Source: Bradyrhizobium sp. KBS0727
GTDB taxonomy: Bacteria > Pseudomonadota > Alphaproteobacteria > Rhizobiales > Xanthobacteraceae
Length of the DNA stretch: 64,000 nucleotides
Reading direction: 5' to 3'
Assembly (NCBI RefSeq): GCF_005937885.2
Contig: NZ_CP042176.1
Location: forward strand, 2,041,501-2,105,500
Shown: in pieces, positions 35,411 through 43,720 of the stretch
How positions within the stretch are numbered: position 1 is the stretch's first letter
How the letters are laid out: the number at the start of each line of letters is the position of its first letter
Position numbers and translations under genes: made by a program
Notes under the pieces: model-generated
What the model was told of the DNA's origin: nothing
What the model saw: the letters and a program-made list of their open reading frames with translations, nothing else
Database searches by the model: none

Positions 35411-36379
35411 TCAGGCGATGTCCGGGGAGGGGCCGCCGTGCTGCACCTTGTGGATCGCCGACGGGACGAACCCGAAATGCTTGCGGAATACGCGGCTGAA
35501 ATGCGACGAACTCGAAAAGCCCCACGAGAATGCCACATCCGTGATGGTCTTGCCGGCCTGGGTCTCGAGCTCCTGGCGGCAGTGCAGCAGCCTGGTCCGC
35601 CAGATGTGGTCGCTGACGGTCATGCCCTTGTCGCTGAACAGCATGTGCAGATAGCGCTTGGTGCAGCCCAGTGCGGCGGAGATCTGGTCGATGCAAAGAT
35701 CCGGGTCGCGCAAATGTTCGCGGATGAAGGCCTGGGCCCGTATGTACATCGCCTCGGGACCGATGCGATCGAACATCGTGTCGGCCTCGCGCAGCGGCAG
35801 TAGCAGCAGGTCGATCAGCGAATCGGCGACGCCGACCGCGTTGTTGGGTGACAGGCTGTTCGCTTCGTCGAATGCGGCGTGCACAAAGTCATGCGCGATG
35901 CGGCCGGTGCCGTTGCGCGCGGAAAGCTTGCACGGCGACATCTTCGTCGAATGGAAGCCGCGTTCGCGCAGCAGTTCCTTCGGCACGATCACGACCTCGT
36001 GCCGCGTCAGCGACGGGCTGACGATCGTGTGCGGACAGGATACGTCGTAGGCGAAGCAATCGCCAGGCATGATATCGATGCGGCGGCCGGCCTGCTCGAA
36101 ATGAGAAATCCCGTAGGTCTGGAACAGGATCTTGACGAAGGGATGCTCGCTCAGTTTCGTGCGTGAAACCGTATGGGCAATTCGATGCTGGCTCGCCTCG
36201 ATCTGACAGAGCTTCAACTGCGAGACCGTGGTGTAGTTGATCCTGGCCTCGAACGACGAAGCCGCCAGCGGGTCGATATCGAATTGTCCGCAGAGATCAG
36301 TCAGTGCATCTGACCAAATCTGGATCTGCTTCTTCGGCGACAATCCGATAGTGCTGAGTGAGCGGATTGTATCGGACAT
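35411..36379 (-). CDS. AraC family transcriptional regulator
   Basis: A 322-aa regulator. The N-terminal AraC-like ligand-binding domain of the cupin type includes DIMPGDCFAYDVSCPHTIV. The C-terminal double HTH has CIDQISAALGCTKRYLHMLFSDKG and ITDVAFSWGFSSSSHFSRVFRKHFG. It is divergent from xoxF across a 438-bp gap that contains two direct repeats spaced 22 bp apart, the arrangement AraC proteins typically bind. It is therefore a candidate direct regulator of xoxF. Confidence 0.9.
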   Translation of the reverse strand: MSDTIRSLSTIGLSPKKQIQIWSDALTDLCGQFDIDPLAASSFEARINYTTVSQLKLCQIEASQHRIAHTVSRTKLSEHPFVKILFQTYGISHFEQAGRRIDIMPGDCFAYDVSCPHTIVSPSLTRHEVVIVPKELLRERGFHSTKMSPCKLSARNGTGRIAHDFVHAAFDEANSLSPNNAVGVADSLIDLLLLPLREADTMFDRIGPEAMYIRAQAFIREHLRDPDLCIDQISAALGCTKRYLHMLFSDKGMTVSDHIWRTRLLHCRQELETQAGKTITDVAFSWGFSSSSHFSRVFRKHFGFVPSAIHKVQHGGPSPDIA

Positions 36380-36683
36380 GATCCAGCCACCGTTTAGAGA
36401 TCAGGACGCAACCTTCACCCCAAGCTCCGGTCGCGCAAAAGCACCATCGGTCCAGTTTAAGGTGGTCGTAGGGAAGCGCGCGCAGATTCTTCCCGATATC
36501 CCGTTGACAATCCTCCGACTTAGTGATGACCGCGTCAAGAGGAACCTCTAGCCGGGTCGCGCGTTTGCGGACGCCAGTAATCTGTTGTGACGCGCTCCGG
36601 CCGAATGATGCTCCGCAACATAAAACCATCGATGGCAAGCGTTGACCGGGCCGCGGAGCATGGTTCGAAAAAGTTTGTCGTGT

Positions 36684-36721
36684 TTCGCTTTTGAGCAAGC
36701 ACCGGTTCGCTCTTGGGCAAG
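36684..36721 (+). promoter_or_regulatory. Paired direct repeats upstream of xoxF
   Basis: TTCGCTTTTGAGCAAG (36684-36699) and TTCGCTCTTGGGCAAG (36706-36721) match at 14 of 16 positions and are offset by 22 bp. They end 96 nt before the xoxF ATG. The same motif (consensus TTCKCTYTTGRRCAAR) occurs as a pair upstream of pqqA. Each copy contains a CTTG-N2-CAAG-like dyad. Confidence 0.65.
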
Positions 36722-36737
36722 TTTCCCATTTCCGAAC

Positions 36738-36754
36738 GGGATAGGGATAGGGAT
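36738..36754 (+). repeat. GGGATA tandem hexamer
   Basis: GGGATAGGGATAGGGAT: nearly three copies of a 6-bp unit in the xoxF leader. Copy number could vary by slippage. Confidence 0.5.
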
Positions 36755-36817
36755 CAAGAAGGCAAGAATGGGCCGTTTCAACGGAAACCCAAAACTCGTA
36801 TCTGGGAGGAAACCACT

Positions 36818-38623
36818 ATGCGCAAGGTGCTATTCGCGACCTGGGTTGGCGCCATGGCGGCGTTCGCTGCAGGCCCCGCTACTGCCAATGACGAACTCAA
36901 CAAGATGGCGCAAGATCCGAAGGGCTGGGTGATGCCCGCGGGCGACTACGCCAATACGCGCTATTCGAAGCTCAACCAGATCACCGCCGCCAATGTCGGC
37001 AAGCTGCAGGTCGCGTGGACGTTCTCGACCGGCGTGTTGCGCGGCCACGAGGGCGGACCGCTGATCATCGGCAACATGATGTACGTCCACACCCCGTTCC
37101 CGAACAAGGTCTATGCGCTCGACCTTTCCAAGGACAACCAGATCGTCTGGAAGTACGAACCCAAGCAGGATCCGAACGTCATTCCGGTGATGTGCTGCGA
37201 TACGGTCAACCGCGGCGTGGCCTATGGCGACGGCAAGATATTCCTGCATCAGGCGGACACCACGCTGGTCGCGCTCGATGCCAAGACCGGACAGGTCGCC
37301 TGGACGGTGAAGAACGGCGACCCGAGCAAGGGATCCACCGGAACTTCCGCGCCGCTCGTGGTCAAGGACAAGGTGCTGATCGGCATCTCCGGCGGTGAGT
37401 TCGGCGTGCAATGCCACGTCACCGCCTACGACATGAAGACCGGCAAGCAGGTCTGGCGTGCGTTCTCCGAAGGCCCGGACGACCAGATCATGTTCGACCC
37501 GGACAAGACGATGGCGCTCGGCAAGCCGGTCGGCAAGGATTCGAGCCTGGTGACCTGGCAGGGTGACCAGTGGAAAATCGGTGGCGGCTGCACATGGGGC
37601 TGGATGTCCTATGATCCCGCGCTCAACATGCTCTATTACGGCTCGGGCAATCCCTCGACCTGGAATCCGAAGCAGCGTCCTGGCGACAATAAATGGTCGA
37701 TGACCATTTTCGCGCGCGACGTCGACACCGGAAAGGCCAAGTGGGTCTACCAGATGACGCCCCATGACGAATGGGACTATGACGGCGTCAACGAAATGAT
37801 CCTCAGCGACCAGACAGTCGGCGGCGCACCCCGCAAGCTGTTGACGCATTTCGACCGCAACGGCCTAGGCTATACGCTCGATCGCGTCACTGGCGAACTG
37901 CTGGTCGCCGAGAAGTTCGACCCGAAGGTCAACTGGACCAGTGGCGTCGACATGAACAAGAGTTCGCCGACCTACGGACGGCCGAAGGTTCTCGATCAGT
38001 ATTCGACCGACAAACAGGGCGAAGACCATAACAACAAGGGTATCTGCCCGGCCGCGCTCGGCTCCAAGGACGAGCAGCCCGGTGCCTACTCACCGGATAC
38101 GGAGTTGTTCTACGTGCCGACCAACCACGTCTGCATGGACTACGAGCCGTTCAAGGTAAGCTACACCGCGGGCCAGCCCTACGTCGGTGCGACGCTCTCG
38201 ATGTATCCGCCTCCCGGCGAGACCAACATGGGCAACTTCATTGCCTGGGACGGCAAGACGGGCAAGATCGTCTGGTCGAACAAGGAGCAGTTCTCGGTCT
38301 GGTCGGGTGCGCTCGCCACCGCCGGCGGCGTGGTGTTCTACGGAACGCTCGAAGGCTACCTCAAGGCGGTCGATGCCAAGACGGGCAAGGAACTTTACAA
38401 GTTCAAGACCCCGTCCGGCATCATCGGCAACGTCACCACCTATGAGCAGGGCGGCAGGCAGTACATCGCCGTGCTGTCCGGCGTCGGTGGCTGGGCGGGT
38501 ATCGGCCTTGCTGCAGGTTTGACGGATCCGACAGCCGGCCTCGGCGCCGTCGGTGGCTATGCCGCACTGAGCAACTACACCGCGCTCGGCGGAGCCCTGA
38601 CGGTGTTCGCGTTACCGCAGTGA
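36818..38623 (+). CDS. xoxF: Lanthanide-dependent methanol dehydrogenase XoxF
   Basis: A 601-aa periplasmic PQQ enzyme oxidising methanol to formaldehyde. A signal peptide (1-23) precedes [27 protein letters not shown]. The vicinal disulfide is Cys126-Cys127 (MCCDTVN). Metal and PQQ ligands are Glu194 (GGEFGVQC), Asn278 (GSGNPS), catalytic Asp320 and the additional Asp322 in WDYDGVNE. Calcium-type MxaF has Ala at that second site, so this is the rare-earth form. GGGAGG supports ATG 36818. No mxaI is present. It is followed directly by xoxG. Confidence 0.96.
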   Translation: MRKVLFATWVGAMAAFAAGPATANDELNKMAQDPKGWVMPAGDYANTRYSKLNQITAANVGKLQVAWTFSTGVLRGHEGGPLIIGNMMYVHTPFPNKVYALDLSKDNQIVWKYEPKQDPNVIPVMCCDTVNRGVAYGDGKIFLHQADTTLVALDAKTGQVAWTVKNGDPSKGSTGTSAPLVVKDKVLIGISGGEFGVQCHVTAYDMKTGKQVWRAFSEGPDDQIMFDPDKTMALGKPVGKDSSLVTWQGDQWKIGGGCTWGWMSYDPALNMLYYGSGNPSTWNPKQRPGDNKWSMTIFARDVDTGKAKWVYQMTPHDEWDYDGVNEMILSDQTVGGAPRKLLTHFDRNGLGYTLDRVTGELLVAEKFDPKVNWTSGVDMNKSSPTYGRPKVLDQYSTDKQGEDHNNKGICPAALGSKDEQPGAYSPDTELFYVPTNHVCMDYEPFKVSYTAGQPYVGATLSMYPPPGETNMGNFIAWDGKTGKIVWSNKEQFSVWSGALATAGGVVFYGTLEGYLKAVDAKTGKELYKFKTPSGIIGNVTTYEQGGRQYIAVLSGVGGWAGIGLAAGLTDPTAGLGAVGGYAALSNYTALGGALTVFALPQ

Positions 38624-38627
38624 GCTG

Positions 38628-39218
38628 ATGTCAACCTCGTTCCGGCGCGTGGCCTGGACCATGCGCCGGTTCGTCTGCCAACGAATGTCGAGGAACACGC
38701 TCTTGCGTAAAATCTGGCTTGTGGCTGCCGCGATCGTCTCTATGGCATCCGGGGGAATTGCTTGCGCCGAGGATGCGGCCGATCCCACGGCCGTCAAATC
38801 CGAGGATGGCAAGTATCTCGACAAGGAAGGCAGCCCGACCTTCAAGGTCGCGGCCGACGGAACGGTCGACTGGTACACCTACTCCGGATACCGCCGGTAC
38901 CATTCCGAATGCCATGTCTGCCATGGCCCGGATGGAATGGGCTCGACCTACGCGCCGGCGCTGAAGGATTCGCTCAAGACGATGAGCTATCCCGACTTCC
39001 TCGGCGTGGTCGCCAGCGGCCGCAAGAACGTCTCCACGGCGCAGGAGAATGTGATGCCGGCTTTCGGCGATAACCCGAACGTCGGCTGTTACATGGACGA
39101 CCTCTACGTCTATCTCCGTGCCCGCGCCAACGATGCGGTCGGACGCGTTCGGCCCGCAAAGCACGAAGACAAGACCGAGGCTTACACCAAGGCCGAAAGC
39201 AGTTGCATGGGAAAATGA
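38628..39218 (+). CDS. xoxG: Cytochrome c XoxG, electron acceptor of XoxF
   Basis: A single-heme exported cytochrome c, 196 aa from this start. The heme site is HSECHVCHGPDGMGSTYAPAL (C95, C98, H99), and the distal Met is probably that of NVMPAFGDNPNV. It takes electrons from XoxF, whose stop is 4 bp upstream. Start uncertain: ATG 38685 (MSRNTLLRKIWLVAA) gives a shorter, more typical signal peptide, while ATG 38628 is closer to the xoxF stop. Confidence 0.9.
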   Translation: MSTSFRRVAWTMRRFVCQRMSRNTLLRKIWLVAAAIVSMASGGIACAEDAADPTAVKSEDGKYLDKEGSPTFKVAADGTVDWYTYSGYRRYHSECHVCHGPDGMGSTYAPALKDSLKTMSYPDFLGVVASGRKNVSTAQENVMPAFGDNPNVGCYMDDLYVYLRARANDAVGRVRPAKHEDKTEAYTKAESSCMGK

Positions 39219-39283
39219 CGAACGCATGGATCCGCGGATGACAGCATGCCCGACGGTCGTGCGAAGCGAAACAGGAGTATGAA

Positions 39284-40393
39284 ATGAAGACGCGCGCCGC
39301 TGTCGCTTTCGCAGCCAAGAAGCCGCTTGAAATCGTCGAAGTCGATCTGGAGGGGCCGAAGGCCGGTGAGGTCCTGGTCGAGATCAAGGCGACCGGAATC
39401 TGTCACACCGATGCCTACACGCTCGATGGCTTCGACAGCGAGGGAATCTTTCCGTCGATTCTCGGTCACGAGGGTGCCGGCGTGGTTCGCGAGGTCGGTC
39501 CGGGCGTGACGTCGGTCAAGCCGGGCGATCATGTGATTCCGCTCTACACGCCGGAATGCCGCCAGTGCAAAAGCTGCCTGAGCCAGAAGACCAACCTGTG
39601 CACCGCGATCCGTGCAACGCAAGGCAAGGGCGTCATGCCCGACGGGACATCGCGGTTCAGCTATCAGGGCAAGCCGATCTTCCACTACATGGGTTGCTCG
39701 ACCTTTTCCAACTTCACCGTGCTGCCGGAAATCGCGGTGGCGAAGATCCGCGAGGACGCGCCGTTCGACAAGAGTTGCTATATCGGATGCGGCGTGACGA
39801 CCGGCGTCGGCGCGGTGGTCAACACCGCGAAGGTAACCCCGGGCTCCAACGTGGTGGTGTTCGGGCTTGGCGGAATCGGTCTCAACGTCATCCAGGGCGC
39901 CAAGATGGTCGGCGCCGACAAGATCATCGGCGTCGACCTCAACGATTCCAAGGAAGACTGGGGCCGCCGTTTCGGCATGACCCACTTCGTCAACCCGTCC
40001 AAGGTCGGCGGCGACGTCGTCCAGCATCTGGTTGGACTGACCGACGGCGGCGCCGACTTCACCTTCGACTGCACCGGCAATACCAATGTGATGCGCCAGG
40101 CACTCGAAGCCTGTCATCGTGGTTGGGGTGTGTCCGTGGTTATCGGCGTCGCGGAAGCCGGCAAGGAAATCGCCACCCGGCCGTTTCAACTGGTGACTGG
40201 CCGGGTCTGGAAAGGCACGGCGTTCGGCGGTGCGCGAGGCCGTACCGATGTCCCCAAAATCGTCGACTGGTACATGAACGGAAAGATCGAGATCGATCCG
40301 ATGATCACCCATGTCCTCAAGCTCGAGGAGATCAACAAGGGTTTCGATCTGATGCACGAAGGCAAGTCGATCCGTTCGGTCGTCGTGTTCTGA
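39284..40393 (+). CDS. frmA: S-(hydroxymethyl)glutathione dehydrogenase, class III alcohol dehydrogenase
   Basis: A 369-aa zinc enzyme that oxidises S-hydroxymethylglutathione to S-formylglutathione with NAD+. Catalytic-zinc residues lie in [14 protein letters not shown] and GHEGAGVV, and structural-zinc cysteines in [17 protein letters not shown]. The coenzyme site is [15 protein letters not shown]. It lies between xoxG and gfa, so formaldehyde made by XoxF is handled by neighbours. Length and motifs match the family exactly. Confidence 0.95.
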   Translation: MKTRAAVAFAAKKPLEIVEVDLEGPKAGEVLVEIKATGICHTDAYTLDGFDSEGIFPSILGHEGAGVVREVGPGVTSVKPGDHVIPLYTPECRQCKSCLSQKTNLCTAIRATQGKGVMPDGTSRFSYQGKPIFHYMGCSTFSNFTVLPEIAVAKIREDAPFDKSCYIGCGVTTGVGAVVNTAKVTPGSNVVVFGLGGIGLNVIQGAKMVGADKIIGVDLNDSKEDWGRRFGMTHFVNPSKVGGDVVQHLVGLTDGGADFTFDCTGNTNVMRQALEACHRGWGVSVVIGVAEAGKEIATRPFQLVTGRVWKGTAFGGARGRTDVPKIVDWYMNGKIEIDPMITHVLKLEEINKGFDLMHEGKSIRSVVVF

Positions 40394-40426
40394 GTCAAAA
40401 ACGGCAAACATCAGGAGGATAGACCC

Positions 40427-40990
40427 ATGACTGTTCATATCCACCCATCGGTAGACAACGGCGTAAAGAAGGGTTCGGGGAATTTTGCCGGCGGCACCCT
40501 GGTCTGCAAATGCAAGGACAAGCCGGTCAAGGTGGTCATCAAGGGCGATGTCGCCCACAACCACGCCTGCGGCTGCACCAAATGCTGGAAGCCGGAGGGC
40601 GCGACCTTCTCCGTGGTCGCCGTGGTGCCGCGCGACAATGTCAAGGTGACCGAGAACGGCGACAAGCTTCAGATCGTCGATTCCTCGGCGACGATCCAGC
40701 GCTACGCCTGCAAGGTTTGCGGCACGCATATGTACGGCCGCATCGAGAACAAGGGGCACCCGTTCTATGGCCTTGACTTCATCCACCCCGAGCTGTTCCA
40801 GGAAGGCGGCTGGGCGGCCCCCGGGTTTGCGGCCTTCGTGTCGTCGGTACTGGAATCTGGGGTCAAGCCGGAGGAAATGAGCGGAATCAGGTCTCGGCTC
40901 AAGGAGCTTGGGCTAGAGCCCTATGATTGCCTGAACCCGCCATTGATGGATGCGATCGCCGCCCACGTAGCAAAATCCAAGGCGGCCTGA
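40427..40990 (+). CDS. gfa: S-(hydroxymethyl)glutathione synthase (glutathione-dependent formaldehyde-activating enzyme)
   Basis: A 187-aa GFA-family zinc protein that speeds condensation of formaldehyde with glutathione. Zinc-binding cysteines occur in [29 protein letters not shown] and [13 protein letters not shown]. An SD (AGGAGG) precedes the ATG. It lies 33 bp after frmA, and its product is the frmA substrate. Its last codons lie inside a 14-bp triplicated repeat. Confidence 0.94.
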   Translation: MTVHIHPSVDNGVKKGSGNFAGGTLVCKCKDKPVKVVIKGDVAHNHACGCTKCWKPEGATFSVVAVVPRDNVKVTENGDKLQIVDSSATIQRYACKVCGTHMYGRIENKGHPFYGLDFIHPELFQEGGWAAPGFAAFVSSVLESGVKPEEMSGIRSRLKELGLEPYDCLNPPLMDAIAAHVAKSKAA

Positions 40991-41020
40991 TTAAGGCGGC
41001 CTGATCAAGGCGGCCTGATT
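40979..41020 (+). repeat. Three 14-bp tandem repeats spanning the gfa stop codon
   Basis: AAGGCGGCCTGATT, AAGGCGGCCTGATC and AAGGCGGCCTGATT follow one another without gaps. The first unit contains the last codons and TGA stop of gfa, so the duplication extends past the stop and leaves the protein unchanged. Confidence 0.85.
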
Positions 41021-41301
41021 TCGGCTCGTTCCGATCCGGTGCATTCATCCGATCCGCTGGCAGCCCATCGCTGCCGGCGGATTTGCTTTGGGCATCGGAG
41101 ACGGCCCGTTCGGGTCCGGAGTTCGCGGGTTTTTTGTCGACCATGCCCGCAGCGAGGGCTATCCCGCGCATGGTCGTTTCCTGTTGGCTGGCGGGATTTT
41201 GCCTTTCCCGTGATATCAAGCTGGCGCGCCCCGATGATTTCACGCCCGTGAAGCCGGCGGGGCAAGGTGCAAATCCAGCCTGAACATCGAAAGAGTTTTT
41301 C
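41021..41301 (+). other. Intergenic stretch after gfa, no gene supported
   Basis: About 280 bp. A weak stem (CCCG 41105-41108 with CGGG 41126-41129) is followed by TTTTTT at 41130-41135 and might end the xox transcript. Short frames here have no family resemblance. Confidence 0.35.
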
Positions 41302-42456
41302 ATGACTGCAGCGATCAAGCCTTACTGCATTTCGGTTGGCGACGAGGTGCTCGACGACCTGAAGTCGCGGTTGCGCAACACGCGCTGGCCGGAGGCCGAA
41401 CTGGTCGGCGACTGGAGCCAGGGCGCGCCCTTGAAGTGGATCAGGGACATCTGCCGTTACTGGGCCGAGGACTATGACTGGCGCCAGCGCGAGGCGCGGC
41501 TCAACCGTTTTGCGCAATTCACCACCGAGATCGACGGGCTTGGCATTCACTTCCTGCACGTTCGCTCAAAGCATCCCGACGCGATGCCGCTGATCATCAC
41601 CCACGGCTGGCCCGGTTCGGTGGTCGAATTCCACAAGGTCATCGAGCCGTTGACCGATCCGACCGCGCATGGCGGCAACGCCGCCGATGCGTTTCACGTC
41701 GTCTGCCCGTCGCTGCCCGGCTTCGGCTTTTCCGAGAAGCCGGCGACCTCAGGCTGGGGCGTCGATCGGATCGCGTCGGCGTGGGCCGTGTTGATGGATC
41801 GGCTGGGATATGCGCGCTACGGCGCGCAAGGCGGCGACTGGGGATCGGCAGTGACGACTGCGCTCGGCGCGCAGGATCCCGATCACTGTGCCGGCATTCA
41901 CATCACGCTGGCCATGGGGGCCCGGCCCAATGTCGAGGGGCAGCCGACGCCGGAGGAAGCGCGGGCGCTGCAGGGACTCACCTATTACGCCGACTGGGAT
42001 TCCGGCTATTCCAAGCAGCAATCGACCCGGCCGCAAACGCTGGGATACGCACTGACGGACTCGCCGAGCGGGCAGGCCGCCTGGATCCTGGAAAAATTCT
42101 GGGCCTGGACCGATTGCGACGGACACCCCGAAAACATTCTCGGCCGTGACGAACTGCTCGACAATGTCATGCTGTACTGGGTCACGGCGACGGCCGCCTC
42201 GTCGGCCCGTCTGTATTGGGAGAGCTTTGGCCCGAAGCGCCGCACCGCCCACAAGGTCACAGTACCGACCGGCGTCGCCGTCTTCCCCAAGGAGATCGTG
42301 ACACCGGTGCGCAAGTGGATGGAGCCGAACTTCACCAATATCCAGCATTGGCGCGAAATGCCGAAGGGCGGCCACTTCGCAGCCTTCGAGCAGCCTGAAC
42401 TGTTCGTGCCTGAAGTGCGGGACTTCTTCCGGACCTTACGGCAGCCCTCCGCATAA
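41302..42456 (+). CDS. Epoxide hydrolase, alpha/beta-hydrolase fold with EHN domain
   Basis: A 384-aa soluble hydrolase. The N-terminal epoxide hydrolase domain (about residues 1-110) is recognisable in LKSRLRNTRWPEAELVGDWSQGAPLKWIRDICRYW. The oxyanion motif is HGWPGS and the nucleophile Asp lies in GGDWGSAV. The lid and catalytic His region reads PKGGHFAAFEQPELF near the end. It would open an epoxide to a diol. No operon partner; it stands alone after the formaldehyde genes. Confidence 0.88.
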   Translation: MTAAIKPYCISVGDEVLDDLKSRLRNTRWPEAELVGDWSQGAPLKWIRDICRYWAEDYDWRQREARLNRFAQFTTEIDGLGIHFLHVRSKHPDAMPLIITHGWPGSVVEFHKVIEPLTDPTAHGGNAADAFHVVCPSLPGFGFSEKPATSGWGVDRIASAWAVLMDRLGYARYGAQGGDWGSAVTTALGAQDPDHCAGIHITLAMGARPNVEGQPTPEEARALQGLTYYADWDSGYSKQQSTRPQTLGYALTDSPSGQAAWILEKFWAWTDCDGHPENILGRDELLDNVMLYWVTATAASSARLYWESFGPKRRTAHKVTVPTGVAVFPKEIVTPVRKWMEPNFTNIQHWREMPKGGHFAAFEQPELFVPEVRDFFRTLRQPSA

Positions 42457-42556
42457 AGTCGGCTACCCGAGTGTCCGACTCGCGGCTAGATTCGCAGCCA
42501 TCAAGGCTCGCCCGGAGGGGGAACAAGAAGCCACACCAGCCATGGAGTGGATAGCT

Positions 42557-42667
42557 ATGCTTGCTTTGATCGAAGGGCATCCGAACGTCGATGTCATTAT
42601 TTTCTATATTCTCGCGACCGCGATACTGACAGTTTCCCTCTATCGCCATCATCGAAAGACAAGCTAG
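42557..42667 (+). CDS. Possible 36-aa membrane peptide
   Basis: A short frame beginning MLALIEGHPNVDVIIFYIL, then ATAILTVSLYRHHRKTS. It has one hydrophobic helix and a basic tail, a topology common for small membrane proteins. GGAG (42544-42547) lies 9 nt upstream. No family is recognised, and chance cannot be excluded. Confidence 0.3.
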   Translation: MLALIEGHPNVDVIIFYILATAILTVSLYRHHRKTS

Positions 42668-42805
42668 CCAGAGACGCCTGCGGTCTCGATTTCCGCGTCC
42701 GCTGGTGGCTCGTCGTGATGATCGCCTCGACCTGCAACCGCGGCAAGGCTATCATCGCCATGACGGATGCAAGCTGGTTCACGCTTCCTTCAGCTAAATG
42801 CACAT

Positions 42806-42837
42806 CGCATGCTTGTGTGCCGCCGCATGCATGTGTG
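42806..42837 (+). repeat. Direct repeat upstream of the gluconate-dehydrogenase-like operon
   Basis: CGCATGCTTGTGTG (42806-42819) and CGCATGCATGTGTG (42824-42837) differ at one base, offset 18 bp, ending 88 nt before the operon start. Possible regulator site. Confidence 0.4.
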
Positions 42838-42925
42838 GTCCTCGCAAATCCCCCTGACAAGATCAGGCCAAACGTGCACACTGCGCCATAGGACATGCAA
42901 TTGTCCGAGGCTGGGAGGTGCTCTG

Positions 42926-43720
42926 ATGCGGACTGACCGTGAGTTGCCGGGAACCGGACGCACACCTCCGCAGGCTGCGAAATCGAAACATTCGGGCCAT
43001 CTCACGCGCCGGAGTCTGCTTGCCAGCGCCGCGCTTTTGATCATGACCTCAGGCGTCAGCGCGCGGGCGGTGACGAAAGTGCTGCCCTGGCAGCCCAACG
43101 ATGCCTATCCGGTGCCGCCGGTGATTCCCGGCGGCTATCTCTTCTTTACGCCTGCGGAAGCCGCCACCGTCGATGCCATCGTCGATCGCCTGATCCCGAC
43201 CGACGATCTCGGCCCCGGTGCCAGGGACGCCGGTGTCACCACCTTCATCGACCGGCAACTGACCGGACCCTATGGCGGACACGACTGGCTCTATATGCAG
43301 GGGCCGTTTTCCTCGACGCCGTTGCCGACGCAAGGATTGCAGTCGCCGCTGGTGCCGCGCCAGCAATACCGGCTCGGGCTCGCGGCGCTCGAGAGCTACT
43401 GCAAGGCGAATTTCGGCGGCAAAAGTTTCGTCCAGCTCAGCGGCGACGAAAAGGACAAGCTGCTCGGCGGTATGGAGAAGGGCGACGTCAAGTTCGACAA
43501 CTTCTCGAGCCGGATGCTGTTCAACGCCGTCTATGCCAACACCATGGAAGGCTTCTTCGCCGATCCGATCTACGGCGGCAATCGCGACATGGCCGGCTGG
43601 AAATTGATCGGCTTCCCCGGCGCTCGCTACGATTTCCGCGACGTGATGGCGAAACCGAACCAGGCCTACATGCTGCCGCCTGTCGGCCTGCAGGGTCGTC
43701 CGGCGTGGGGAGAAAACTGA
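42926..43720 (+). CDS. Gluconate 2-dehydrogenase subunit 3 family protein (gamma subunit)
   Basis: A 264-aa exported protein. The twin-arginine signal is in LTRRSLLASAALLIMTSGVSARA (about residues 26-48). The mature part has FFTPAEAATVDAIVDRLIPTDDLGPGARDAGVTTFIDRQLTGPYG, the family hallmark. The gamma subunit chaperones export of the flavoprotein through Tat. GGGAGGTG supports ATG 42926. The stop overlaps the flavoprotein start (TGATG). Confidence 0.88.
   Translation: MRTDRELPGTGRTPPQAAKSKHSGHLTRRSLLASAALLIMTSGVSARAVTKVLPWQPNDAYPVPPVIPGGYLFFTPAEAATVDAIVDRLIPTDDLGPGARDAGVTTFIDRQLTGPYGGHDWLYMQGPFSSTPLPTQGLQSPLVPRQQYRLGLAALESYCKANFGGKSFVQLSGDEKDKLLGGMEKGDVKFDNFSSRMLFNAVYANTMEGFFADPIYGGNRDMAGWKLIGFPGARYDFRDVMAKPNQAYMLPPVGLQGRPAWGEN

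Larger units (their letters stand above)
36380..36817 (+). promoter_or_regulatory. Regulatory region between the AraC gene and xoxF
   Basis: No gene is supported in this 438-bp gap. It holds the palindrome CCATCGATGG (about 36627-36636), the paired direct repeats, a GGGATA tandem repeat and a strong SD (GGGAGG) before xoxF. No sigma-70 consensus with proper spacing could be placed with confidence. Confidence 0.55.
42457..42925 (+). other. Intergenic region before the membrane dehydrogenase operon
   Basis: A 469-bp region holding one doubtful short membrane ORF and a pair of direct repeats, both listed separately. GGGAGGTG before 42926 is the SD of the next gene. Confidence 0.4.

Noticed and set aside
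36818..38623. Calcium-type methanol dehydrogenase MxaF
   Set aside because: The extra Asp322 and the absence of an mxaI gene indicate XoxF.
40979..41020. CRISPR-like array
   Set aside because: Three contiguous 14-bp units without spacers, and no cas genes in the window.
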